From a virus: 34,455 nucleotides of DNA. Positions 16,218-24,167 of the stretch are shown here, piece after piece; the first letter of the stretch is position 1, and every line of letters starts with the position of its first letter. The notes below the pieces were generated by a model. The model searched no databases. It was not told where the DNA came from and saw nothing but the letters and a program-made list of their open reading frames with translations. The position numbers and the translations under genes are program-made. The DNA lies in IMG/VR virus record IMGVR_UViG_3300046787_000353, positions 64,001 to 98,455 of that record. The stretch is one strand, 5' to 3'.

Positions 16218-16883
16218 TTATTTTTTTGGTATCAACGATTTTAGTTTGTTTATGTTTGTTGATTTTGGTGCCTTTGGTACATCGTGCTGAACGTGTCTTA
16301 CTTTCAATGATATCTTTGGATATTTCTTTTCCAATGCCTTAACGGCTTGTACATTTTTATTAGAATCATCAATAAAGAACACATCGTTTGCTCCAGCTTT
16401 GATTTTATCTTCAATCCAATCTGCTTTCTTTTGTGGGTCGGAATCGGCTAATGCCACTACATATATGTTCTTCAAACCAATATCAGATAAATAATCCTTA
16501 ACCGGCTTATATGCTGCTCTTGCAGTCAATATGTAGATATCAGAGCCACCAACTCTTACGATATTTTTAAGTAATCTTGTAACTCCTTTTATTTCCTGTG
16601 GTTGGTTTACTTTTTGGAAATCCGAAAAGTCAAATTCATCTCCACTCTTTGGTTCATACACCGCGTATTCACCGGGAGTCAATTTTAGCTTTTTACCATT
16701 AGATTGAGTAACGTATATATGTGATACGGTCTGAACCAATGTATCATCAAAATCAAATACTCTAATTTTCTTTTCACCGGCTTCTTGCAATGGATTAAAT
16801 GCGAAAGCGTTCATATTGGAATATACTTTTCCAAATTCAACTTTCATTCCATTCCACATCCCAGATGTAAAGTTATTAACCAT
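16218..16883 (-). CDS. HAD-superfamily phosphatase
   Basis: A 221-aa HAD phosphohydrolase: motif I FDFDDTLV (Asp44, Asp46), motif II YILTARA (Thr120), a Lys at about 152-153 and motif IV FFIDDSNKN (Asp172, Asp173). The first 36 residues are an extra N-terminal segment. Similar HADs with 'LTARA...DSDPQKK..W' are common in T4-like phages, sometimes annotated as polynucleotide 3'-phosphatases. Two roles are possible: sugar-phosphate phosphatase (GmhB-like step in heptose activation) or nucleic acid end repair with the neighbouring P-loop kinase. Nothing in the sequence decides between them. Confidence 0.8.
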   Translation of the reverse strand: MVNNFTSGMWNGMKVEFGKVYSNMNAFAFNPLQEAGEKKIRVFDFDDTLVQTVSHIYVTQSNGKKLKLTPGEYAVYEPKSGDEFDFSDFQKVNQPQEIKGVTRLLKNIVRVGGSDIYILTARAAYKPVKDYLSDIGLKNIYVVALADSDPQKKADWIEDKIKAGANDVFFIDDSNKNVQAVKALEKKYPKISLKVRHVQHDVPKAPKSTNINKLKSLIPKK

Positions 16884-17199
16884 TTAATAATGCTTTTTTT
16901 GCTTTCGGTAGTGCTTTTTCTAACTTATCATTTTCTTTTGTAAGAAACTCTACTTTAACACTCAATGCTGCCACTTCTCTAGTCAATGCCAACACCATAT
17001 CTCTTAATGTATCCTTTTCTCTACCAGCTTCAACTAATAAGGCTTCTAATTTAGCGATACGGTCTTTGCAATCGTGTCGAATAAATTCATCATCTTTTTC
17101 TTTTCTTTGAGCTCTTTTCTCATAGTAACGAAATGCGGATGCTCCTCCTAACACAGTTATTGCTGTTATCATTACCGAATACATATTTTCCATATCCAC
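16876..17199 (-). CDS. Membrane-anchored coiled-coil protein, 107 aa
   Basis: A short hydrophobic N-terminus (YSVMITAITVLGGASAF, residues about 7-23) and then a long charged region with heptad-like spacing (DRIAKLEALLVEAGREKDTL, then VAALSVKVEFLTKENDKLEK). This suggests one membrane segment and a coiled coil. An i-spanin or a scaffold would fit; no family is recognised. The start is uncertain: GTG at 17199, which shares a base with the previous stop (TAGTG), or ATG at 17193. Confidence 0.6.
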   Translation of the reverse strand: MDMENMYSVMITAITVLGGASAFRYYEKRAQRKEKDDEFIRHDCKDRIAKLEALLVEAGREKDTLRDMVLALTREVAALSVKVEFLTKENDKLEKALPKAKKALLNG

Positions 17200-17603
17200 T
17201 ATTTTAATTTAGGTTCTCTTTCGCCATCGTTGCCATCCATAGCATCGTGTACTGAATTTAGGTTTTCCAAAGCGACTGTAAGTTGTGAATACATCCAAGA
17301 ATCCAACTCCTGTCCTTCTTTCATTCGAGTTTCAATCATATTCGCATAATCAGCGATTCTTTCCAAATTACCCATAGCCATTTCTTTCAAACCGGCTAAA
17401 GTTTCTTCGGGAGAGTTTTCATCACCTTCGTTCATTTTTTGTTTAAGTAGTTCAGTCATTTTATTAAATACCTGCTCTCCTCCATTTTCTCCAAAACGAT
17501 ATGCTCCGCCCAATTTCTCGTAAACTCTGATTTTCTTTTTCATCGGAATATCTTTCTCGTTTACAGCTTTCCAAATAGTTGGATGAGTTATTTCAAATTT
17601 CAT
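17199..17603 (-). CDS. Uncharacterised helical protein, 134 aa
   Basis: A soluble, mostly helical protein. The N-terminus MKFEITHPTIWKAVNEKDIP looks like a small structured patch, followed by charged helices. Near the C-terminus it reads MIETRMKEGQELDSWMYSQL, then TVALENLNSVHDAM. That 'LDSWMYSQLTVA..NLNSV' pattern recalls C-terminal segments of many aquatic T4-like phage proteins, which usually read 'L..W.Q.KIT.A..Y...V'. Function unknown. Its start overlaps the SGNH gene upstream by 4 bases. Confidence 0.65.
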   Translation of the reverse strand: MKFEITHPTIWKAVNEKDIPMKKKIRVYEKLGGAYRFGENGGEQVFNKMTELLKQKMNEGDENSPEETLAGLKEMAMGNLERIADYANMIETRMKEGQELDSWMYSQLTVALENLNSVHDAMDGNDGEREPKLK

Positions 17604-18283
17604 ATTAATTTTTTAGTATATTTTAATGGTTTACCCATGATTACATCATATAAATATTGAAAAAAAAATTCATGGCCGATTTTATTCAAATGTTTATCAG
17701 AATTAGTTACCCAAAATGATGAATTATTTTCAATTATCTCGTCCATTAAGCTATATCTACCATTAAATGTAATCATATTGGATTTATATTTCTTAGCAAA
17801 TTGCTCATTAAATTGGCTATATGCATATCTTTCAGTAGCGCTATCCAATTCAGCATCCAATGACCATATATAAAATTTTACATTTCTATTAGTTAAATAA
17901 TGTGCTATAAATTCAAATTTAATTAAATCCTGTCTGATATATTCATCCATATCCAATGATTTGAATTCAAAGAAAGTATTTTCTATTGTATTGAATCTAC
18001 TATCATCTCCTAAATGTATTGTAGTATTTTTAAAATGGTCTAATATTCTGTGATAGAATCCAATTCCAACTATTACAATATCACCATCTGTTATGGTTTC
18101 ATATTCTTTAAAAAATTTGTTTATAATTTCACCATTACAGCAACCAATCAATGAATGATTGATTAAATTCAATTCTAATTTTTTGGATAATAGCTCTGGC
18201 CAACTTTCTTCTATCTTAACCGAACCATCTGTGGTGAAATGTGTTGAAAACGAATCACCAAAAATAATCAAATTATTGTTCAT
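17600..18283 (-). CDS. SGNH/GDSL-type hydrolase, 227 aa
   Basis: Block I is IIFGDSFS (6-13), with the nucleophile Ser in GDS. The C-terminal NSDKHLNKIGHEFF has the Asp-x-x-His pair followed by the 'N..G' that is usual for this superfamily. IVGIGFYHR in the middle fits block III. It lacks a signal peptide, so it should act in the cytoplasm on a precursor or on virion glycans. It sits directly after a glycosyltransferase gene (1-base gap), so an acyl modification of the same glycan is the likely role. Confidence 0.78.
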   Translation of the reverse strand: MNNNLIIFGDSFSTHFTTDGSVKIEESWPELLSKKLELNLINHSLIGCCNGEIINKFFKEYETITDGDIVIVGIGFYHRILDHFKNTTIHLGDDSRFNTIENTFFEFKSLDMDEYIRQDLIKFEFIAHYLTNRNVKFYIWSLDAELDSATERYAYSQFNEQFAKKYKSNMITFNGRYSLMDEIIENNSSFWVTNSDKHLNKIGHEFFFQYLYDVIMGKPLKYTKKLI

Positions 18284-18284
18284 T

Positions 18285-19181
18285 TTAATTAATTTTATCT
18301 AACTCCGATTGAAATGCTTTATGAGCAATTTGTTTAAATTCTTCTTTCCTATCAATACGGCTTAATACTGAATCATAGTAAGTTCTATCTCTATATGCGT
18401 AGTTCTCACATACCACATAGTTCTTTAACTTAAATTGATAAATATTAGAATTTTTCTGATTTAGTTTTTCAATTCCCCACATTATAAATGTATCCTCTAC
18501 TCCATAATGCCCTAATGCTTCTGGCAATGGAACACTATCCAATAGTGCTTTTGATAAACAATTAAACCAACCACCGCCAAATTTAGTTTTAGGTTGCCCA
18601 AATATATCATTTGAAACTACTTCCACCTCAACATTACCAACTTCACCCGAATCTACGAATGGGTTATTTGTTTTACAATAATCCAATTGCTTATTCAAAT
18701 AATTTTGATTAACCAAACAATCCCAAGTGCTATCCCAATATCTAACTATTTCAGGTGAAATTATGTATTGATTGATATTATTTTCTTCAATCATATCAAT
18801 ACTACTCTCCATATAGTGTAAAACCTTATCATCAAAACATATATCAGTATCTAACCATATAAAATGAGTTGCATCTTTACATTCTAAATGGGCAAATCTT
18901 CTATGTGATACGCATCCCATAATATCATCCCTCATTTGAAACGTAGATTTACTAGCCCAATTTGTTAATGATTTTAATGCATAAAATTTATCAATAAAAA
19001 ATTGTTTAGTCAATTTGGAGTTCTCCCAATCAATTAAATAATCGGATGTTGATAGTGATATGTAAAATTCATAATTACTACCATTAACATATTTAGATGT
19101 TTTGTTTAAGTCTACCAACAACTTTTCCAAATCATCTATTTCGTGGGGTAAAATGAATACCGTTAATACTATTTTTTTCAT
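18285..19181 (-). CDS. Glycosyltransferase candidate, GT-A type with DTD motif, 298 aa
   Basis: Transfers a sugar from a nucleotide donor. A Rossmann-like start (KKIVLTVFI) is followed by the metal-binding motif FIWLDTDICF (Asp111, Asp113). Farther on, KFGGGWFNCLSKALLDSVPL and GHYGVEDTFIMWG are the acceptor-side motif seen in GT2-like enzymes (the 'ED' pair of the base). The donor and acceptor are unknown. Its stop region overlaps the next gene's start (19178-19181) by 4 bases in the same operon. Confidence 0.75.
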   Translation of the reverse strand: MKKIVLTVFILPHEIDDLEKLLVDLNKTSKYVNGSNYEFYISLSTSDYLIDWENSKLTKQFFIDKFYALKSLTNWASKSTFQMRDDIMGCVSHRRFAHLECKDATHFIWLDTDICFDDKVLHYMESSIDMIEENNINQYIISPEIVRYWDSTWDCLVNQNYLNKQLDYCKTNNPFVDSGEVGNVEVEVVSNDIFGQPKTKFGGGWFNCLSKALLDSVPLPEALGHYGVEDTFIMWGIEKLNQKNSNIYQFKLKNYVVCENYAYRDRTYYDSVLSRIDRKEEFKQIAHKAFQSELDKIN

Positions 19182-19936
19182 TTATATAATTTTTTTGTAA
19201 CTAAATTATTTAATTCTTCGTTTCTATCATATTGATGAACCAAAACGTATGGCGTATCACCATTCATTATTAAATCATTTTCGATTTTTAAATTCTGCGT
19301 AGTAGTTCCAACTTGCAATGCAAAATCTGAACTAATAGATATCTTATCTCGTATAAGTTGATTATGTATAATAAAGTTAAACGAACTTTGGTCGGTAAAA
19401 TGTCTTATATCACCTGATTGCGATACTAACCAATTTAACATTAGTAATTCTTTAACTGCTTTACACTTCCCAGCTATTACACCAACGTTTCCAATTGTGT
19501 TGGGTTTAATCCAATCCCAAAACATCGGTCCATATCCTTCGTGAATATTTTTATGTCCCCATGGCTCATTCTCGTATGTCACACATTCGGATGCGCAAAT
19601 GATTTCTGTTTTAAGATTTTCTGCCAACCAATCCGATGGATTTAATTGCCACACAATATCTCTAACATCCGTTGTGATAATATGATTCCACGTTCTATCG
19701 GTTGTATTTAAAAAATACCACATATCAATTAATCTTCTCATGTGAGGGTGTCCTTCCAATTCGGCACCATAACACTCCCATCCAAATGAAGAAAGATATT
19801 CTATTGTTTCATTTGGTATGTTATAACATATCATCACTTTATCACCACTAAACCCTGATTTGTTTAATGATTCAACATATATTTTAATCTTTTCTGGCAA
19901 ATAATTTGCTATTGCTGATATAACTAAGTCTTTCAT
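19178..19936 (-). CDS. Glycosyltransferase candidate with DVRD motif, 252 aa
   Basis: A GT-A-like protein. HIITTDVRDIVWQLNPSDWL carries the likely metal-binding Asp residues (Asp90 to Asp93) at the end of a beta strand, and GNVGVIAGKCKAVKELL resembles the region that follows the donor site. HVQ-like ends (YVLVHQYDR) fit a GT. I place the start at the ATG at 19936, which shares a base with the previous stop (TAATG). A longer form from a TTG at 19957 would overlap the previous gene by 22 bases. Substrates unknown. Confidence 0.72.
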   Translation of the reverse strand: MKDLVISAIANYLPEKIKIYVESLNKSGFSGDKVMICYNIPNETIEYLSSFGWECYGAELEGHPHMRRLIDMWYFLNTTDRTWNHIITTDVRDIVWQLNPSDWLAENLKTEIICASECVTYENEPWGHKNIHEGYGPMFWDWIKPNTIGNVGVIAGKCKAVKELLMLNWLVSQSGDIRHFTDQSSFNFIIHNQLIRDKISISSDFALQVGTTTQNLKIENDLIMNGDTPYVLVHQYDRNEELNNLVTKKLYK

Positions 19937-20682
19937 TATCTTCCGTATTTTTGCCAATCGTTATGTTTGAATAATCCCTCACCGTGTGCAACTCCTATAT
20001 TTTGTTGTTGAGCCCACCATTTAGATATGTTACCTTCCAAATCGATACCATCTCCGGCAAATTGTTTAACGGTATCTAAATAAAATTGTTTCTTATACAT
20101 AGTTGGATTATTAGTCCAATTGCCCCATCGAGAAGTTGTTACGAAGTAATCTCCCAAATACTGTATCTTATCGGGAAATTCAATTGAAGGGTCTAACCAA
20201 TGTAGTGAATCTAAAAGATGTGGCGAAGTGCATCCAATCTCATCATCATAATAATTCAATTCATTACCCTTGTGTCTAAATGAAAAATGTGGATGACCAG
20301 GTTGATTACGATGTCTATATCTAACGGCATCATATCCATTAACATCCAACATCTGAATACCCGTAAGTAATCTATCATAGGTAGTTTCTCTACTTTCAAT
20401 CAAATTCCAATCATGCTCTAATACCAATACATTATCAGTTTGTGCATTTTCAGTCAATCTAAGAAATGCTTTACCTATACCAATATTACTCTGTAATGCT
20501 ATAAAATCCAATCCAAAATGTCTTGCGATTTCTACATCTTGCATCGATGCTTCTTGAAACAGAATTGTAACATCATTTACAATATCAAATAATCCATTTT
20601 GGTGATAGGTAGTTAGTGTATCTACTAATACTTGCCCACTATTCCAAGCTAATATTCCAATACTAATTGGTAGTTTGTCCAT
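19936..20682 (-). CDS. Family 2-like glycosyltransferase, 248 aa
   Basis: The N-terminus (PISIGILAWNSGQVLVDTLT) is the classic GT2 opening. NIGIGKAF (about 66-73) and VLVLEHDWNL (86-93, Glu89-His-Asp91) fit the nucleotide-binding and DXD-like positions. The motif is EHD rather than DXD, a variant found in some phage GTs. Its start overlaps the next upstream gene (stop at 20663) by 20 bases. It belongs to the long glycan operon; the sugar is unknown. Confidence 0.78.
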   Translation of the reverse strand: MDKLPISIGILAWNSGQVLVDTLTTYHQNGLFDIVNDVTILFQEASMQDVEIARHFGLDFIALQSNIGIGKAFLRLTENAQTDNVLVLEHDWNLIESRETTYDRLLTGIQMLDVNGYDAVRYRHRNQPGHPHFSFRHKGNELNYYDDEIGCTSPHLLDSLHWLDPSIEFPDKIQYLGDYFVTTSRWGNWTNNPTMYKKQFYLDTVKQFAGDGIDLEGNISKWWAQQQNIGVAHGEGLFKHNDWQKYGR

Positions 20683-21310
20683 TTCTTAAATAATTTATAA
20701 AGTTTATTTGGTCTTGCTTCTTAACCTCATCCCATTGAGTTTCATCGGAAGTCGTGCTCATTTCAGTTTCTACTTTGAAATTTCTTAAAATTCCCTTTGG
20801 TGCGGGATTTACATCTTTAATGAAGTTATCACCATACCATATTTTAATGTTTTCTGGAATATTAATCCAATCTGATTTATGAAACATAATCATACATCCC
20901 CATCCCCAATCATTTACACCAGGTTGCCATTTATCTATATACGGCCCTTTGGTATCATCTATTGGATTTTTATAATTACCCTCACCCATTCCAATAATTC
21001 CAAATTCAGAAAATACTTCCGTATTTATTAAACCAAATATATTTGGGTCAAAGTTTATATCATCATTCAATAGAGCTATATGAGTGTTTCTAGCCAATTC
21101 AATTCCCCAATTCCATGCAGGATTTACATAGATGTTTTTACCAAATGAAACATGTCTAACTTTTTCTACTTTCCCATCCAATACATCTGTCAATTGATTA
21201 TTTATTACAATAATCTCATCTACATACTCACACTCATTTAAATCTGAAAGTAATTTTTTAGTTCTGTCTGATTTCCAAAGTGTTGGAATTACTATTGTAT
21301 ATTTATCCAT
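20663..21310 (-). CDS. Family 2-like glycosyltransferase, 215 aa
   Basis: Opens with YTIVIPTLWKSDRTKKLLSD and DEIIVINNQLT, the GT2 form. IALLNDDINF has Asn82-Asp83-Asp84 at the metal site, and WNWGIELARN before it fits the usual GT2 layout. YIDKW/DWGWGCMIMFHKSDW follows, where acceptor-binding residues normally lie. It overlaps the next gene by 20 bases and its own start overlaps the GT-B-type gene by 8 bases. Confidence 0.8.
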   Translation of the reverse strand: MDKYTIVIPTLWKSDRTKKLLSDLNECEYVDEIIVINNQLTDVLDGKVEKVRHVSFGKNIYVNPAWNWGIELARNTHIALLNDDINFDPNIFGLINTEVFSEFGIIGMGEGNYKNPIDDTKGPYIDKWQPGVNDWGWGCMIMFHKSDWINIPENIKIWYGDNFIKDVNPAPKGILRNFKVETEMSTTSDETQWDEVKKQDQINFINYLRNGQTTN

Positions 21311-22169
21311 TTATTTTATATTTTTCAAATTCACCAATTAACGTATCTACGACTTGTATTTGAGTATAATTGTGTAATACTTTTATCATACCATTATGAG
21401 CAATCCTTTCTCTTTCCTCTTCATTTTCATTGTAGTAGTTCATCTTCTCTATACAATCAAACATATCATTGTAGAAAACTATTTCCTCACCTTCTTTGAA
21501 TATAGATTGTAATTCGGTTGTAGTATTCAATCTATCAGTCAACACTAATTTACCACAAGCCATTCCTTCGAATATTCTACGAGTTATTTCACCCCATCTA
21601 CTATTCTGAATAACCATCAAACCACTATTCAAAAATTCAGTATGTTCTTTTGGCCCCATACCATTTTTATTACCAACGACACCTTCTGCCCATCTTGTGA
21701 GATAATCTAAAAAATCAGAACTACCTTGCCCACGTGTAGTAACTGCTACATACTTCGGCTCAATATTCATTGGATATTGAACTGCCGTATCGGCAAAGTG
21801 GTTTATCCACATAGCATTAATACCTCTTTTAATATATTCTTTACAACTTTCGGATGCGGGTGTGATTGTTAAATGGAATCGATTTGCTTTAGGATAGTTT
21901 CTTTCAAAATTTTGAGGGTCATCTCCACTTTCTTGTATCCAAAATGCAGGAACTAAATCTTTGTTTAAATATTGTGAATCAAATCTACCCCAATCCATAA
22001 ACAATACAATATCGGTTTGTGGTTTGGAATCTATCCAATTTCTTAAGTCTGAATCGTTTGTTTTTACAATTTGGGTTTCCCACCCTCTTTCTTTAAATTC
22101 GTTTACTAATGCCAATGGAGTAGACCACTCTTCGCCATCTTTGTAATCGTATATGAATGTTATTTTCAT
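21303..22169 (-). CDS. GT-B-type glycosyltransferase, 288 aa
   Basis: A GT-B enzyme of the 'Glyco_trans_1_2'/CgeB-like type: N-terminal Rossmann part (KITFIYDYKDGEEW), then GLMVIQNSRWGEITRRIFEG MACGKLVLTDRL, with the Glu pair (Glu194, Glu201) that binds the donor. FKEGEEIVFY follows as in the family. At 288 aa it is shorter than full GT4 enzymes. Its start overlaps the preceding gene by 4 bases. Confidence 0.8.
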   Translation of the reverse strand: MKITFIYDYKDGEEWSTPLALVNEFKERGWETQIVKTNDSDLRNWIDSKPQTDIVLFMDWGRFDSQYLNKDLVPAFWIQESGDDPQNFERNYPKANRFHLTITPASESCKEYIKRGINAMWINHFADTAVQYPMNIEPKYVAVTTRGQGSSDFLDYLTRWAEGVVGNKNGMGPKEHTEFLNSGLMVIQNSRWGEITRRIFEGMACGKLVLTDRLNTTTELQSIFKEGEEIVFYNDMFDCIEKMNYYNENEEERERIAHNGMIKVLHNYTQIQVVDTLIGEFEKYKING

Positions 22170-22825
22170 TTTGCGTATTCGTTTCTTTTAAAATTTACCA
22201 AATAATGATTTAGATTTTCTAAATTATATGGTGAGTATGGTTGCCAATCTTCTCCGTTTTGAATAAAATCCGTTTCTGCTTTTGTTCTACTTTTACGAAT
22301 ATTCTCTAACTTTAAAGTCTTAGCATACTTACCAGTCATCCACCAAAAATTACCAGAATATATTCTCCAATTTGCAATCGATGTAAATAATACACCATAG
22401 GTATTAAACTTGCTTCGTTTAAAAATATCAAATACATTTTGTACTTTTTCTATATTAAAGTAATTCATCAATCTTCTCCAAGATTCAATATTATCGTAAG
22501 CAGGTGTATCTATTTTAGATGCCCCCTTTGTATGAAGATACAAAATATAATCGGAATCTCCAAATTTTTGTATATCTTTTTCTATCAAATCTAACGTAAC
22601 AAATTCGTGTCCATTGCTCTGTATATCTCTCACTTTCCAATTTGGATTATCATATCTATTCAATTTTTTTAACATCCAATCAATTGACATGTTATCTTTT
22701 CCAATTGAAATTCCCACATTTAGAATATATGGAAAATTAAAATGAGCCTCTATCAATGATAGTTGCTCATTTATTATAGATTCAACACCTTCTACCGCAT
22801 ATATGTGATAATAGATGTGAACCAT
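22166..22825 (-). CDS. Glycosyltransferase-like protein with LHTKG motif, 219 aa
   Basis: The middle reads YILYLHTKGAS (93-103) followed by ESWRRLMNYF, then GVLFTS and SGNFWWMTGKYAKTL. 'LHTKG...SWR' and 'GNFWW' are what I know from RgpF-like and capsular polysaccharide glycosyltransferases. I set the start at the ATG at 22825, which shares a base with the previous stop (TAATG); a longer frame to 22891 lies inside the upstream gene and is rejected. Confidence 0.7.
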   Translation of the reverse strand: MVHIYYHIYAVEGVESIINEQLSLIEAHFNFPYILNVGISIGKDNMSIDWMLKKLNRYDNPNWKVRDIQSNGHEFVTLDLIEKDIQKFGDSDYILYLHTKGASKIDTPAYDNIESWRRLMNYFNIEKVQNVFDIFKRSKFNTYGVLFTSIANWRIYSGNFWWMTGKYAKTLKLENIRKSRTKAETDFIQNGEDWQPYSPYNLENLNHYLVNFKRNEYAK

Positions 22826-23448
22826 TATATAGTATCGTAATAATTGTTTTGTCGTTCTTGTCTTTCGATTGTCTTTGGATGCTGAATACAATATACCTCT
22901 TCTAATGGTAAATTCGTATAACTTTCAAATCCTACAATTCTCTCATGCACTTTACCACTCCATCCAATTTTATCGGAATTTTTGTAAATACGAGTTTGTA
23001 CATCTGGAAAGTTTACCCATCCGTTTTCGTTCACACTCCATCCCCATTTTTGAATATGAGCTTGGGTTAATCCTTCAACGGTATTGATACGTGGAACTAA
23101 GATAAGTTCTTTATCTGCGTTATTATCCAATATATCTTCTAAATTATGAATTAAATCATTCGATAAGAATTCATCCGCATCTAATTGGAATATCCATTCA
23201 CCTTTACATTGTGAATTTAATAAGTTCTTCCATTGTGCAAAATCTCCAGCAAATTCAGATTCTATAACAGTGATTTTATCGGCATTTGCTTGTAGTTCCA
23301 AATATTCGATTAATTCAGTCTGAGCTTTAGGTGTATCCAATAAAACTACAACCTCTGAATTTTCTCCTTTGTAGTTTAATAACTGATTGATTAGTCGTAA
23401 TGTTTCATCATATTCATTACATACTGTAATTGCGTAACTAATTTTCAT
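22825..23448 (-). CDS. Family 2 glycosyltransferase (WaaE-like), 207 aa
   Basis: ISYAITVCNEYDETLRLI opens like WaaE/SunS-type GT2 enzymes; GEWIFQLDADEFL (83-95, Asp90-Ala-Asp92-Glu93) is a canonical DXD with the trailing Glu. RIYKNSDKIGWSGKVHERI and the EEVYCIQHPKTIERQERQNN end are also typical of this subgroup. Heptose-linked LPS core glucosyltransferases belong to it, but the donor here is unknown. The start overlaps a small 50-aa gene by 11 bases. Confidence 0.85.
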   Translation of the reverse strand: MKISYAITVCNEYDETLRLINQLLNYKGENSEVVVLLDTPKAQTELIEYLELQANADKITVIESEFAGDFAQWKNLLNSQCKGEWIFQLDADEFLSNDLIHNLEDILDNNADKELILVPRINTVEGLTQAHIQKWGWSVNENGWVNFPDVQTRIYKNSDKIGWSGKVHERIVGFESYTNLPLEEVYCIQHPKTIERQERQNNYYDTI

Positions 23449-23590
23449 CTATTTCTAATTTAATTGTAGGAACATCATTTACTTGCTCCAATATTTCTTT
23501 AAGTTCATCCCATTGCTTCGGTGAAATATTATAATGATGTACCCCCATTGCGAATCCTTTCAACCAAATAACAAATTCTTGTGATGTCAT
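23438..23590 (-). CDS. Small 50-aa protein between glycosyltransferase genes
   Basis: An ATG ORF of 50 codons (MTSQEFVIWLKGFAMGVHHY, then NISPKQWDELKEILEQVNDV). The 'S..EF..WLKGF..G..........QW..LK..L..V' layout is a helical pattern I recall from small phage proteins; no function known. It fills a gap that would otherwise have no gene and overlaps the GT2 gene by 11 bases. Confidence 0.65.
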   Translation of the reverse strand: MTSQEFVIWLKGFAMGVHHYNISPKQWDELKEILEQVNDVPTIKLEIDEN

Positions 23591-23597
23591 AATGTAA

Positions 23598-23729
23598 CTA
23601 TTTATTTTTCTTTTTTAATTTTTGGATTTCTTTTTGAGTCTGAATCCGTTCTAACTGCGTAAGTTCATCGCATTTCCAACACCACTCTTTGTCGGTAGTA
23701 TCCCAATTATGTCTTTCGCATTTAGCCAT
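23598..23729 (-). CDS. Small 43-aa putative zinc-binding protein
   Basis: An ATG ORF of 43 codons (MAKCERHNWDTTDKEWCWKC, then DELTQLERIQTQKEIQKLKK). Cys4, His7, Cys17 and Cys20 form a CxxH...CxxC set that could hold zinc, followed by a basic helix. It starts three bases after the 144-aa gene's stop. Likely real given the spacing; role unknown. Confidence 0.65.
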   Translation of the reverse strand: MAKCERHNWDTTDKEWCWKCDELTQLERIQTQKEIQKLKKKNK

Positions 23730-23732
23730 AAC

Positions 23733-24167
23733 CTATTTTTTATGTGGAGGAGTTAGTTCCTCAATATCCATATTTAATTTGATTATTCTCCCCAATCCAC
23801 TCATCTTATAAGTTCTATAAGCATCATTTGTGATTACCGGTACTTTTGCTACAACCGATTGGTAGAATTTCTTAGCACCACCTTTTATTTGTAAAGAATT
23901 TTCATCCTCATCTACAAACTTACCAAAGAATTTTTTAATCAAATCAGGTCTAACATTACTAACCTTTACAGCATGAACTACATCTTTAGCTTTGGATACA
24001 AATAATGTATAGATGATGGGAGCGGTTGTTTCCGTAAACTTACCCTTCGTGCCATCTACATAATCATATTCTTTGATTAAATAGAAATTACCCCTAACCA
24101 TTTGATTAGGAGTAATTGCATGTTTCTCATCTATATACTTACCGTATACTCTATTATATGTTATCAT
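23733..24167 (-). CDS. Phage protein of unknown function, 144 aa
   Basis: A soluble alpha/beta protein: MITYNRVYGKYIDEKHAITP, then NQMVRGNFYLIKEYDYVDGT, TETTAPIIYTLFVSKAKDVV and AYRTYKMSGLGRIIKLNMDI. I have a recollection of this form in aquatic T4-like phages but no named function. It overlaps the GT4-like gene by 14 bases, within the glycan operon. It has no Cys, no membrane segment and no visible enzyme motif. Confidence 0.65.
   Translation of the reverse strand: MITYNRVYGKYIDEKHAITPNQMVRGNFYLIKEYDYVDGTKGKFTETTAPIIYTLFVSKAKDVVHAVKVSNVRPDLIKKFFGKFVDEDENSLQIKGGAKKFYQSVVAKVPVITNDAYRTYKMSGLGRIIKLNMDIEELTPPHKK

Noticed and set aside
22825-22891. Longer start for the LHTKG-type glycosyltransferase
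   Set aside because: The added residues come from another frame of the GT2 gene; the TAATG-coupled ATG at 22825 fits the operon pattern and the family's N-terminus.
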